This document shows, in pieces, positions 1-7,377 of a stretch of DNA of 64,000 nt. Both the position numbers and the translations under genes were made by a program. A model generated the notes under the pieces. The model had not been told where the DNA came from, made no database searches, and saw only the letters and a list, made by a program, of their open reading frames with translations. The stretch's first letter is position 1, and every line of letters starts with the position of its first letter. Origin of the DNA: SFTJ01 sp045613305 (GTDB lineage Bacteria > Bacteroidota > Bacteroidia > Bacteroidales > Muribaculaceae); the NCBI GenBank assembly GCA_045613305.1, contig JAZLAU010000011.1, positions 111,893 through 175,892 on the forward strand. Direction: 5' to 3'.

Positions 1-14
1 TTGCTTTTATTTAT

Positions 15-22
15 TAATTTTG
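15..22 (+). promoter_or_regulatory. Candidate promoter -7 element (TAATTTTG)
   Basis: TAATTTTG matches the Bacteroidetes -7 consensus TAnnTTTG. Its -33 partner would lie off the left edge, so only half of the promoter can be seen. The predicted transcript start near 29 leaves about 30 bases of leader before the ATG at 61, which supports that start for the GH3 gene. Confidence 0.35.
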
Positions 23-60
23 TGTTTGCAACTTTGCATACACTCACTAAAACCATCGAA

Positions 61-1185
61 ATGGCACATCTACGAATACTTTTATTTTCGGTGCTGGCGG
101 CGGCTTCTGTAGCCACAACACTTGCCCAGCACATCTATTCAGAGCCTCAACTCCGACGCTATGCAGCCGAAATGCTCATGGTGGGCTTTAAGGCCGACAG
201 CATAACGCCCGAAAGCGACGCCGTGCGCTACATACGCGACTTGAAGGTGGGTGGCATCATTCTTTTCGACGTTGACCTAACCGGCTCGCGAAAAATCGGC
301 TCACGAAACATAACTTCGGCGCAACGCCTGAAAAAACTAACCGATGACCTTCAGAGTTATTCCGACGGCAAACTGCTGATTGCACTCGACCAAGAAGGTG
401 GCAGAGTGGCTCGACTAAAAACTCAATACGGATTTAAGCCAACCAAAAGCCACGAATATCTCGGCAACATCAACAACCGCGACACCACCACTCACTACGC
501 AACCATGATGGCCGAAGAACTGGCTTGGGCGGGCATCAACATGAACCTTGCACCCGACATCGACATTAACGTAGACCCACAATGTCCGGTTATCGGAAAA
601 CTTGGCCGCGCATTCTCGGCCGACTCTGCAGTGGTGGCCAACAATGCCGAATGGTTTATCAGAGCGCATCACCGCAAGAATGTGACTTGTGCCGTGAAGC
701 ACTTCCCTGGGCATGGCAGCAGCGCCGCCGATTCGCACTACGGGCTGACCGACGTCACCGCCTCTTGGCAACATTACGAACTTTTCCCATACAAGCAACT
801 AATAGCCGCCAAGCAACTCGACGCCGTAATGACAGCACACATTTTCAACCGAAACATCGACCCGCAATATCCCGCCACTCTGTCGAAAAAAATACTCACC
901 GGATTGCTGCGCGAAAAGTTAGGCTTCAACGGAGTGATTCTAACCGACGACATGTATATGCAAGGAATTGTCGACAACTACAACATTGCCGATGCTGTGG
1001 TGCTCGCTATCAATGCCGGAGCCGACATTTTGGTTATGGGCAACAACATAACCACCGGTTTCGAAGCCGACCGTCCTTTTAAGATGGTAGATATCATTGT
1101 CGACGCCGTGAAAAAAGGAAAAATACCTGCTTACCGTTTGCGTCAATCATACGACAGAATAAGAAAACTCAAAAAGAAACTATAA
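61..1185 (+). CDS. Secreted glycoside hydrolase family 3 protein (NagZ-like beta-N-acetylhexosaminidase)
   Basis: A 374-residue GH3 enzyme, probably an exported beta-N-acetylhexosaminidase that cleaves N-acetylglucosaminides such as peptidoglycan fragments. An N-terminal signal peptide (about 22 residues, ending LAQ) suggests periplasmic or surface location, unlike cytosolic NagZ of enterobacteria. Family marks are ALDQEGGRVARL near residue 110, the KHFPGHG motif at 213-219, whose second His belongs to the mobile catalytic loop of NagZ-type enzymes, and LTDDMYM near 294-300, where Asp296 or 297 is the expected nucleophile. The length fits a single-domain GH3 without the C-terminal beta-sandwich. 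ATG 61 was chosen over an upstream in-frame TTG at 1 because it starts the signal peptide and follows a -7 element. Family is secure; exact substrate is inferred. Confidence 0.9.
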   Translation: MAHLRILLFSVLAAASVATTLAQHIYSEPQLRRYAAEMLMVGFKADSITPESDAVRYIRDLKVGGIILFDVDLTGSRKIGSRNITSAQRLKKLTDDLQSYSDGKLLIALDQEGGRVARLKTQYGFKPTKSHEYLGNINNRDTTTHYATMMAEELAWAGINMNLAPDIDINVDPQCPVIGKLGRAFSADSAVVANNAEWFIRAHHRKNVTCAVKHFPGHGSSAADSHYGLTDVTASWQHYELFPYKQLIAAKQLDAVMTAHIFNRNIDPQYPATLSKKILTGLLREKLGFNGVILTDDMYMQGIVDNYNIADAVVLAINAGADILVMGNNITTGFEADRPFKMVDIIVDAVKKGKIPAYRLRQSYDRIRKLKKKL

Positions 1186-1283
1186 TTCTGCCTCCAGCAA
1201 TTAAACCTTTTTACCGACAAGGAGTCATAGAAATAAAGAGAGAAACAAAACATATTATTAACTGACGAAAAAAATTACAAATC

Positions 1284-2327
1284 ATGAAAACTTTAGTAAA
1301 AAACATCATCGTAAGTTCATTGTTCATGATGGGAATGTTAGCGGTCAGTTCATCTGTTTCAGCCGATACTCGCAACAACAACACTCGCACCGCTACAACC
1401 ACCAACACCGGAGGCCGTCGCACCGTGAGCGAACCTAAAAAAGATAACAACAATGGCACTGCTGCCAACAACAATGGCACAACCACAACACGCCCAGGCA
1501 GCAACGCCAACAAGGGCAACATCAACCGCCCTGTAACCAACAACTCAGGCAACTACAGTGCAAACAATTGGCCAAGCGAAGGCAAGCCAAACGTGAATAG
1601 CAACCACAACTATGGCACATCGCGTCCTGCCGACAGCAAAAAGGACAATAATAAGAACAACAACAAAGGCAACAACAAGACCAGCACAACCACCAAGCCA
1701 AGCGATCTTCGTGTAGGACAAAATGGTCGTCCAAGCGTTTCGGGCAACGGTTACCACATTGGCAACACTCGTCCTAACGACAATCACAACTTCGGCCACG
1801 GCGCAATAACCAGCAAGCCTTCTTCTTGGAAGACTCCTGTTGCGCCTCCAAAGCGAACTTATCGTCCTGCCGACTATCAAGTGTTCAGTCCTAACCGTCC
1901 TTCTTCTTATCGTCCGCTAACCAGCAGCCCTGTAATTTCTGGCATCTTCGGTCTGCCTTTCGGTTCAAGCATTCACCTATCGCTTAATCATTTGTTTGAC
2001 CGCGGATATGAAATCGACGGTTACTACAACGACATAGTGTACTTGAGAAACGTAAACGAACTTGGTTTCTTCTGGCCTGACGCAATAATTCGCTACGACC
2101 AATTCGACTGCTTGAAGAGCACCGAGTTGCACTACTCTACAAGTTACAACTCTACTTCTCGTTACAACAAGATTTACAAAAAACTTCGCAAAATTTACGG
2201 ACAACCTATCAAATACAAAGGCGCAAACAAGGCCGTTTGGTACGGTAGCGACTTCAGAGGATTTATCACTCTTGAATATCACCGCATCGGTAACCGCTAC
2301 TACACTACTGTCGTCTACAGTTACTAA
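1284..2327 (+). CDS. Secreted Asn-rich repeat protein with conserved C-terminal domain (paralogue 1)
   Basis: A 347-residue exported protein of unknown function. A signal peptide (residues 1-28, ending VSA) is followed by about 150 residues of low-complexity sequence rich in Asn, Thr, Lys and Gly, probably disordered. A Pro/Tyr-rich bridge contains the motif SWKTPVAPP. The C-terminal domain of about 140 residues contains LFDRGYEIDGYYN, IVYLRN, FFWPD, ELHYSTSY and RYYTTVVYSY. The next gene has the same architecture and a clearly homologous C-terminal domain, so the two are tandem duplicates. The C-terminal domain is rich in Tyr/Phe and looks beta-rich; a surface or periplasmic role is inferred. 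A terminator follows directly. No named family recognised. Confidence 0.8.
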   Translation: MKTLVKNIIVSSLFMMGMLAVSSSVSADTRNNNTRTATTTNTGGRRTVSEPKKDNNNGTAANNNGTTTTRPGSNANKGNINRPVTNNSGNYSANNWPSEGKPNVNSNHNYGTSRPADSKKDNNKNNNKGNNKTSTTTKPSDLRVGQNGRPSVSGNGYHIGNTRPNDNHNFGHGAITSKPSSWKTPVAPPKRTYRPADYQVFSPNRPSSYRPLTSSPVISGIFGLPFGSSIHLSLNHLFDRGYEIDGYYNDIVYLRNVNELGFFWPDAIIRYDQFDCLKSTELHYSTSYNSTSRYNKIYKKLRKIYGQPIKYKGANKAVWYGSDFRGFITLEYHRIGNRYYTTVVYSY

Positions 2328-2359
2328 CAACGCGTAGCACATAGTTAGACATCAATACC

Positions 2360-2397
2360 AGTCCCGGCCGTCGCAAAACTGCCGGGGCTGTTTTTTT
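2360..2397 (+). terminator. Rho-independent terminator
   Basis: A 9-bp GC-rich stem (AGTCCCGGC with GCCGGGGCT, one G-U pair) is followed by seven T. It ends the first paralogue's transcript, so the two paralogues are transcribed separately. Confidence 0.85.
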
Positions 2398-2514
2398 AAC
2401 GACTATTCAAAATTTCGGTTTAAAGTTTCGTACATTAAACCATACCCGATTTTTTAAGTCTAAATTACAAGAAGCAACATTTAAACACTACAACACTTAA
2501 ACAGATTATACATT

Positions 2515-3735
2515 ATGAGAAGATTTACACTACACACAGTTATCACCTCCCTCCTAATTGCCGCCATGGCATCATTATCAGGTTCAGCCATAGCACAATC
2601 GCGTGGCGAACGAGGTGGACGCGCTCGCGTTGAACGCGAAAGTCGCAGCAACTCTTCACAATCTGTTCAACGCTCAAGCAACAGCCGCGCGGCTTCTACA
2701 ATAAAGCGTGAAAGCGCTTCTCAACGCAGCAACAGAAGCGAAGCAAGCAATTGGCCAAAAATCAATCGCAACTCTTCATCTTCTCGTTCCGACAACTCTG
2801 CCGTAAACCGAACAGAAATCAGAAACCGTGCATCGCAAACTCGCGGCAACCAAATGCAACGCACTTTCGACACTCGCAAGCAATCAGTAAACGCGGGAAA
2901 TCATAACGACCGTAACCATGGCAACGTGGGCAACCACAACGACCGCAATAACAGCAACGTAGGCAGCCACAACGACCGCAATAACAGCAACGTAGGCAAC
3001 CACAACGACCGTAACCACGGCAGCAACAGCCGCCCTGGCTATCAAATTGGCAACGGCGGACGCAACCACGGAAATGTAGGCAATCACAACGACCGCAATC
3101 ATGGCAACGTGGGCAACCACAACAACAAGGGACATCGTCCTAGTTACCAAATAGGCAACCACCGTCCTAACGGACACATGGCACACGACCACCACGGCGT
3201 TATCAAGCATCGTCCTCACTCTTGGCACACTCCAGTGGCTCCTCCTCACCGCCATTTCCGTCCTGTGTATCACTTCCACCGCACTCGACCTGTAATCATT
3301 CACGGCTATCGCCCTTGGCACAGAGCGCCTATCATTCGCAGCATTTTAGGCATAACTTTCGGTACTGCCTACTACGCATCGCTCGACTACTTGTTTGACC
3401 GCGGATATGAAATAGACGGCTACCACAATGGCATAGTGTATTTGCGCAACATCGAAGAACTTCGCTGCTTCTGGCCTGATGTGATGCTTAACTACAGCCA
3501 CGGCAACGCCCTTTCAGGTGCCGAATTCCATTACTCTACCGGTTACGACGACCTTGGCCGCTTCAACCGAGTGTACAGAGAATTGTGCAGCATTTACGGC
3601 GAACCTATGACATACCAAGAAACTGGCGAAGGAATTCAAGCCGTTTGGTTTGGAGGAAACTCAAAAGGTTATGTAACTCTCGAATACTTCTACCGCAACG
3701 GACGCTACTACACCACATTGATTTATGGCAACTAA
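2515..3735 (+). CDS. Secreted Ser/Arg/His-rich repeat protein with conserved C-terminal domain (paralogue 2)
   Basis: A 406-residue exported paralogue of the preceding gene. A signal peptide (1-27, ending AIAQ) is followed by an Arg/Ser-rich stretch, then six copies of an 11-residue repeat based on VGNHNDRNHGN (four contiguous, a 17-residue interruption, two more). A His-rich segment with SWHTPVAPP leads into the shared C-terminal domain (LFDRGYEIDGYHN, IVYLRN, CFWPD, EFHYSTGY, RYYTTLIYGN). The C-terminal domains are similar over their whole length while the N-terminal parts share only composition, so the linker evolves fast and the C-terminal domain is probably the functional part. The high His/Asn content could bind metal, but this is speculation. 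It has its own terminator. Confidence 0.8.
   Translation: MRRFTLHTVITSLLIAAMASLSGSAIAQSRGERGGRARVERESRSNSSQSVQRSSNSRAASTIKRESASQRSNRSEASNWPKINRNSSSSRSDNSAVNRTEIRNRASQTRGNQMQRTFDTRKQSVNAGNHNDRNHGNVGNHNDRNNSNVGSHNDRNNSNVGNHNDRNHGSNSRPGYQIGNGGRNHGNVGNHNDRNHGNVGNHNNKGHRPSYQIGNHRPNGHMAHDHHGVIKHRPHSWHTPVAPPHRHFRPVYHFHRTRPVIIHGYRPWHRAPIIRSILGITFGTAYYASLDYLFDRGYEIDGYHNGIVYLRNIEELRCFWPDVMLNYSHGNALSGAEFHYSTGYDDLGRFNRVYRELCSIYGEPMTYQETGEGIQAVWFGGNSKGYVTLEYFYRNGRYYTTLIYGN
2893..3141 (+). repeat. 33-bp in-frame tandem repeat (six units)
   Basis: Units of 33 bp start at 2893, 2926, 2959, 2992, 3076 and 3109, each encoding a version of VGNHNDRNHGN; a 51-bp insertion separates unit 4 from unit 5. Copies differ mainly at synonymous or Asn/His/Ser positions. 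The array lies inside a gene and keeps frame, so it is a protein repeat and not a CRISPR. Confidence 0.9.
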
Positions 3736-3779
3736 TGGGGCTTAATGCCAGCCATATAATAATACTCTACAATAATTCA

Positions 3780-3816
3780 GTTCTGGGGTTACACCATTTC
3801 CCCAGAACTTTTTTTA
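3780..3816 (+). terminator. Rho-independent terminator
   Basis: A perfect 9-bp stem (GTTCTGGGG with CCCCAGAAC), an 11-base loop, then a T run. It ends the second repeat-protein gene. Confidence 0.9.
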
Positions 3817-3892
3817 TTTCCTCCACCTAAAACACCGCATCTCGCAAATTCCAACAAATTGTTAGCATTTTAAACCTTTTTCTAAAAAATAT

Positions 3893-3923
3893 TTTGTTTT
3901 TTCAACTTTACGTTATAAATTTG
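3893..3923 (+). promoter_or_regulatory. his operon promoter (TTTG-N19-TAAATTTG)
   Basis: TTTG at 3893-3896 and TAAATTTG at 3916-3923, 19 bases apart, fit the Bacteroidetes housekeeping promoter consensus exactly. Transcription should begin near 3930, about 28 bases before the leader-peptide ATG and 210 bases before hisG. Confidence 0.75.
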
Positions 3924-3957
3924 TCATCAGTTAAGAACCATTTAATGCATTTATTAC

Positions 3958-4005
3958 ATGTTTACACTGCACACACATCTTCATCATCATCACAGAATCC
4001 TTTAG
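3958..4005 (+). CDS. hisL: Histidine-rich leader peptide of the his operon attenuator
   Basis: A 15-codon open frame encodes MFTLHTHLHHHHRIL and stops at TAG 4003-4005. Six of 15 residues are His, including four consecutive His codons at 3982-3993; a proteome average would be about 2 percent. It lies between a consensus promoter and a strong terminator, 134 bases before hisG. By analogy with proteobacterial hisL, its product has no function of its own; ribosome progress through the His codons would report charged tRNA-His supply. No Shine-Dalgarno sequence is visible, as is normal in this phylum. Position and composition make chance unlikely. Confidence 0.8.
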   Translation: MFTLHTHLHHHHRIL

Positions 4006-4079
4006 CGGGTGCTGAGCAAGATTTGTGTGTGTGCATTTAAACATTAATACAACAATTTACATTTTGCCGATGTCCCGCT
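3968..4079 (+). promoter_or_regulatory. Attenuator switch: 1:2 anti-antiterminator and antiterminator helices
   Basis: Segment 3968-3977 (TGCACACACA, covering His codons 5 and 7) is perfectly complementary over 10 bp to 4026-4035 (TGTGTGTGCA); a G-U pair extends it. In the loop of that hairpin lie AGCGGG (4004-4009) and GCAAGAT (4016-4022), which can pair with CCCGCT (4074-4079) and ATTTTGC (4061-4067). This second helix takes up the whole 5' arm of the terminator, so it and the terminator exclude each other. Inferred logic: a ribosome stalled on His codons blocks the first hairpin, frees the antiterminator and lets hisGDCB be transcribed; fast translation gives termination. Pairings were found by eye, without energy calculation. 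Confidence 0.65.
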
Positions 4080-4107
4080 CTCCAAAGCCGGATGTCGGAT
4101 TTTTTTT
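4067..4107 (+). terminator. Attenuator terminator before hisG
   Basis: A 9-bp stem (CCGATGTCC, 4067-4075, with GGATGTCGG, 4090-4098; two G-U pairs in RNA) is followed by eight T (4100-4107). It lies inside the 5' leader, after the leader peptide and 33 bases before hisG, where a terminator makes sense only if it is conditional. Confidence 0.8.
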
Positions 4108-4139
4108 GATAATAAACATAAAACCAATATTTAAACCTT

Positions 4140-4994
4140 ATGTTACGCATAGCAGTACAATCAAAAGGCCGTCTGTACGACGAAACCATGGAACTCCTTT
4201 CAGAAGCCGGCATTAAGTTGGTGGCCGTGAAACGCACCTTATTAGTGCCTTCGCGCAATTTCCCTGTGGAATTGCTTTTCCTTCGCGACGACGACATCCC
4301 CGACAGCGTGGCATCCGGAACTGCCGACATCGGCATCGTGGGGCTTAACGAAGTGCTCGAAAAGAAGAAAAACGTTAACATCATTCGAAATTTAGGATTC
4401 AGCAAATGCCGCCTCTCGCTGGCCATTCCTAAAGCATCTGAATATTCAGGCATCAATTGGTTTCAAGGCAAGAAGATTGCCACAAGTTACCCAGAAATTT
4501 TGGCCGAATTTCTCGAAAAAAACAACCTTTCGGCCGACATTCACGTCATTAGCGGTTCGGTAGAGATTGCTACAGGCATAGGCATTGCCGACGCCATTTT
4601 CGATATCGTTTCGAGCGGCAGCACTCTTGTGAGCAACAACCTTGTGGAAGTTGAAACTGTGCTCAATTCTGAAGCCGTGATGATTGGCGGTTGCAAAAAA
4701 CTTTCCGACGAAAACCAAGAAATTCTCAACGAGTTGCTTTTCCGCATTGAAGCCGTAAAAGCGGCCGAAAACAAAAAATATGTGCTTATGAACGTGCCTC
4801 GCGAAAAACTCAACGACATTGTGGCTCTGCTTCCGGGCATCAAAAGTCCCACCATCCTATCATTGGCCGATCAAAATTGGTGCTCTGTGCACGCCGTGGT
4901 CAACGAAAAGCACTTTTGGGAAGTTATCGGCAAAATTAAAGCTGCCGGCGCTGAAGGCATTTTAGTGCTCGACATCGAGAAAATGGTGCTTTAA
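4140..4994 (+). CDS. hisG: ATP phosphoribosyltransferase (long form)
   Basis: Catalyses the first step of histidine synthesis, joining ATP and PRPP to give phosphoribosyl-ATP; cytosolic. At 284 residues it is the long, hexameric form. An N-terminal catalytic part begins LRIAVQSKGRLYDETMELL and includes DIGIVGLNEV near residue 63-72 and the PRPP-binding stretch near DIVSSGSTLVSNNL (about 156-169). A C-terminal ACT-like regulatory domain (about 215-284, beginning YVLMNVPREKL) normally binds histidine for feedback inhibition, so no HisZ partner is needed. First gene of hisG-D-C-B, placed directly after the attenuator; 30 bases separate it from hisD. Confidence 0.97.
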   Translation: MLRIAVQSKGRLYDETMELLSEAGIKLVAVKRTLLVPSRNFPVELLFLRDDDIPDSVASGTADIGIVGLNEVLEKKKNVNIIRNLGFSKCRLSLAIPKASEYSGINWFQGKKIATSYPEILAEFLEKNNLSADIHVISGSVEIATGIGIADAIFDIVSSGSTLVSNNLVEVETVLNSEAVMIGGCKKLSDENQEILNELLFRIEAVKAAENKKYVLMNVPREKLNDIVALLPGIKSPTILSLADQNWCSVHAVVNEKHFWEVIGKIKAAGAEGILVLDIEKMVL

Positions 4995-5024
4995 TCTCAT
5001 CTTCCAATCATTTTCACTTTCATT

Positions 5025-6314
5025 ATGACAAATCTGTTAAACATATCCATACACCCCGAACGTTCACAATGGCAAGCCCTCATGACTCGCGCCATTGCAA
5101 GCACCGAGCAGTTGCAATTATCGGTGAGCAACATCATCAACAATGTCCGTCAGCAAGGCGACGAAGCCATTCGTGAATATGCTCAACTATTCGACGGGGT
5201 ACAAATCAACGACCTCAAAGTGAGCGAAAACGAAATTGCCGAAGCACAAGAAGCCATTAGCCCACAACTCAAAGAGGCCATAAAAGTTGCTGCCGACAAC
5301 ATTGAGCGATTTCACAAAGCACAAATCTCGCAACCAGTGACAGTGGAAACTGTTCCGGGCGTAACTTGCACCCAACGTGCCGTGCCTATAACCAACGTAG
5401 GGCTTTATGTGCCTGGTGGCAACAGCCCTCTTTTCTCCACTGTGCTCATGCTGGCCATTCCTGCTCGTTTGGCCAAGTGCCGCAACATTGTGCTTTGCAC
5501 CCCTCCTAACAAAGAGGGTAAAGTGCACCCCGCTATTATCTATGCGGCAATTTCGGCCGGTGTTACCGACATCTTTAAGGTTGGCGGAGCACAAGCCGTG
5601 GCAGCCATGGCCTACGGAACCGAAAGCGTGCCCAAGGTTTCAAAGATTTTCGGTCCGGGCAACCGTTATGTGATGGAAGCCAAAATGCAAGTCAGCCGCC
5701 ACGACACAGCCATCGACATGCCTGCAGGGCCGTCGGAAGTGATGATTATTGCCGACGATAATGCTAACGCCGAGTTTGTGGCTTCCGACTTCCTTTCGCA
5801 AGCCGAACACGGCCCCGACAGTCAATCCATTCTTCTTACCACAAGCATCAGTCTGGCCGAACGCCTGCCCAACGCCATTGGCAATTGCCTAAAGAACCTG
5901 CCTCGCCAGGACATGATATGCAAATCGCTAAGCCACAGCCGAATTATTGTGCTTCGCGACAACGACGAAATCATGCAGTTTGCAAACGAATATGCTCCCG
6001 AGCACCTAATAATCAACACGGTCGACGCTCACGATTTGGCCGACATGGTTGAAAATGCCGGAAGCGTGTTCATCGGGCCTTATTCGCCCGAAAGCGCTGG
6101 CGATTATGCTTCAGGCACTAACCACACTCTCCCAACAAGCGGATTTGCTAAAGCATATAGCGGTGTCAACATCGACAGTTTCACAAAAAAAATCACCTTC
6201 CAATGCCTCACAAAGCAAGGACTCGATTCTATTGGCGACGCCATCGAACTAATGGCCGAAAACGAGGACCTTTGGGCTCACCGTTTGGCTGTGACTGTCA
6301 GACGCGCTAAATAA
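5025..6314 (+). CDS. hisD: Histidinol dehydrogenase
   Basis: Zinc- and NAD-dependent enzyme of the last two steps of histidine synthesis (histidinol to histidinal to histidine). Its 429 residues match the usual length. Signature stretches are present in order: GLYVPGG, KVGGAQAVAAMAYGT, GPGNRYVMEAK, DMPAGPSEVMIIAD, SQAEHGPDSQ (Gln and His are Zn and substrate ligands in the family), EYAPEHL and the C-terminal ESAGDYASGTNHTLPT. Second gene of the operon, 28 bases before hisC. No unusual features. Confidence 0.97.
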   Translation: MTNLLNISIHPERSQWQALMTRAIASTEQLQLSVSNIINNVRQQGDEAIREYAQLFDGVQINDLKVSENEIAEAQEAISPQLKEAIKVAADNIERFHKAQISQPVTVETVPGVTCTQRAVPITNVGLYVPGGNSPLFSTVLMLAIPARLAKCRNIVLCTPPNKEGKVHPAIIYAAISAGVTDIFKVGGAQAVAAMAYGTESVPKVSKIFGPGNRYVMEAKMQVSRHDTAIDMPAGPSEVMIIADDNANAEFVASDFLSQAEHGPDSQSILLTTSISLAERLPNAIGNCLKNLPRQDMICKSLSHSRIIVLRDNDEIMQFANEYAPEHLIINTVDAHDLADMVENAGSVFIGPYSPESAGDYASGTNHTLPTSGFAKAYSGVNIDSFTKKITFQCLTKQGLDSIGDAIELMAENEDLWAHRLAVTVRRAK

Positions 6315-6342
6315 TAAACTCTCAAAAATCGATTGCAATAAG

Positions 6343-7377
6343 ATGAATCTACAAGATATTGTCAGGGAAAACATTTGGAACCTTAAGCCCTACAGTTCGG
6401 CACGAAGCGAATTCACCGGAAAGGCTTCGGTGTGGCTCGACGCCAACGAAAACCCTCTTAACGCGCCCTTTAACCGCTATCCCGACCCTCTTCAAACCAA
6501 GGTTAAAGAGGCTATTGCTGAAATCAAAGGCGTAGACACCCAAAACATTTTTTTAGGCGTGGGCAGCGACGAATGCATCGACATAACATATCGTGTGTTT
6601 TGCCGTCCGGGCGTCGACAATGTGGTGGCCATTGCTCCAAGTTACGGAATGTATGAAGTGTGCGCCGATGTTAACGATGTGGAATATCGCAAAGTGCCTT
6701 TGGACGACGACTTTTCGCTATGCGCAAACAAACTGCTTGATGCCACCGACAGCAACACTCGAGTTATTTGGATTTGCTCGCCTAACAACCCCACCGGCAA
6801 CGCTTTCGAGCCCGAAGCAATCATCGAAATTTGCAGCAAATTCATTGGCATCGTTGTGGTCGACGAAGCATACATCGATTTTTCGAGCAAGCCTTCAATG
6901 TTGAAGCAAATCAACACATTGCCCAACCTTATTGTGATGCAAACATTCTCCAAGGCTTGGGGAAGCGCCGCCGTGCGCTTGGGAATGGCATTTGCTTCGC
7001 CCGAAATAATAAGCATTTTCAACAAGGTGAAATACCCCTACAACGTGAACCAACTCACGCAGCAATACGCCCTTGAGTTGCTACAAAACTACCAACAAGT
7101 TACTCATTGGGTGACAATGCTGACACATGCGCGCGAAAAACTAATCACCCAATTAAACGAACTGCCCCTAACGGTGCACATCTATCCCACCGATGCCAAC
7201 TTTGTGCTCGTTAAAGTGACCGACGCAGGCAGCATCTACAACTATCTGCGCAGTCAAGGCATAATAATTCGCAACCGCCACAACGTGGAGTTGTGTCTCA
7301 ACTGCCTCCGAATAACAGTAGGAACCGAACAAGAAAACAACACTCTCATCGAAGCCCTAAAACAATATGGAAAATAA
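6343..7377 (+). CDS. hisC: Histidinol-phosphate aminotransferase
   Basis: PLP enzyme that converts imidazole-acetol phosphate and glutamate to histidinol phosphate. It has 344 residues, fold-type I. Visible marks are DANENPL (33-39), SPNNPTGN (146-153), DEAYIDFS (174-181) and TFSKAWGSAAVRLG, in which Lys204 should carry PLP. Its last 11 bases overlap the start of hisB, which points to translational coupling. Confidence 0.96.
   Translation: MNLQDIVRENIWNLKPYSSARSEFTGKASVWLDANENPLNAPFNRYPDPLQTKVKEAIAEIKGVDTQNIFLGVGSDECIDITYRVFCRPGVDNVVAIAPSYGMYEVCADVNDVEYRKVPLDDDFSLCANKLLDATDSNTRVIWICSPNNPTGNAFEPEAIIEICSKFIGIVVVDEAYIDFSSKPSMLKQINTLPNLIVMQTFSKAWGSAAVRLGMAFASPEIISIFNKVKYPYNVNQLTQQYALELLQNYQQVTHWVTMLTHAREKLITQLNELPLTVHIYPTDANFVLVKVTDAGSIYNYLRSQGIIIRNRHNVELCLNCLRITVGTEQENNTLIEALKQYGK

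Noticed and set aside
1..60. In-frame upstream TTG start for the GH3 gene
   Set aside because: It precedes the -7 element and would put 20 residues ahead of a clear signal peptide.
582..1082. 166-codon plus-strand frame inside the GH3 gene
   Set aside because: Alternate frame over conserved GH3 motifs; Arg/His-rich composition typical of a shadow.
1545..1880. Antisense frames opposite the Asn-rich gene
   Set aside because: Val-rich products arise from AAC-rich codons read backwards.
2893..3141. Short regularly spaced repeats that could suggest a CRISPR array
   Set aside because: Units are contiguous, 33 bp, in frame in a coding region, and there are no unique spacers.
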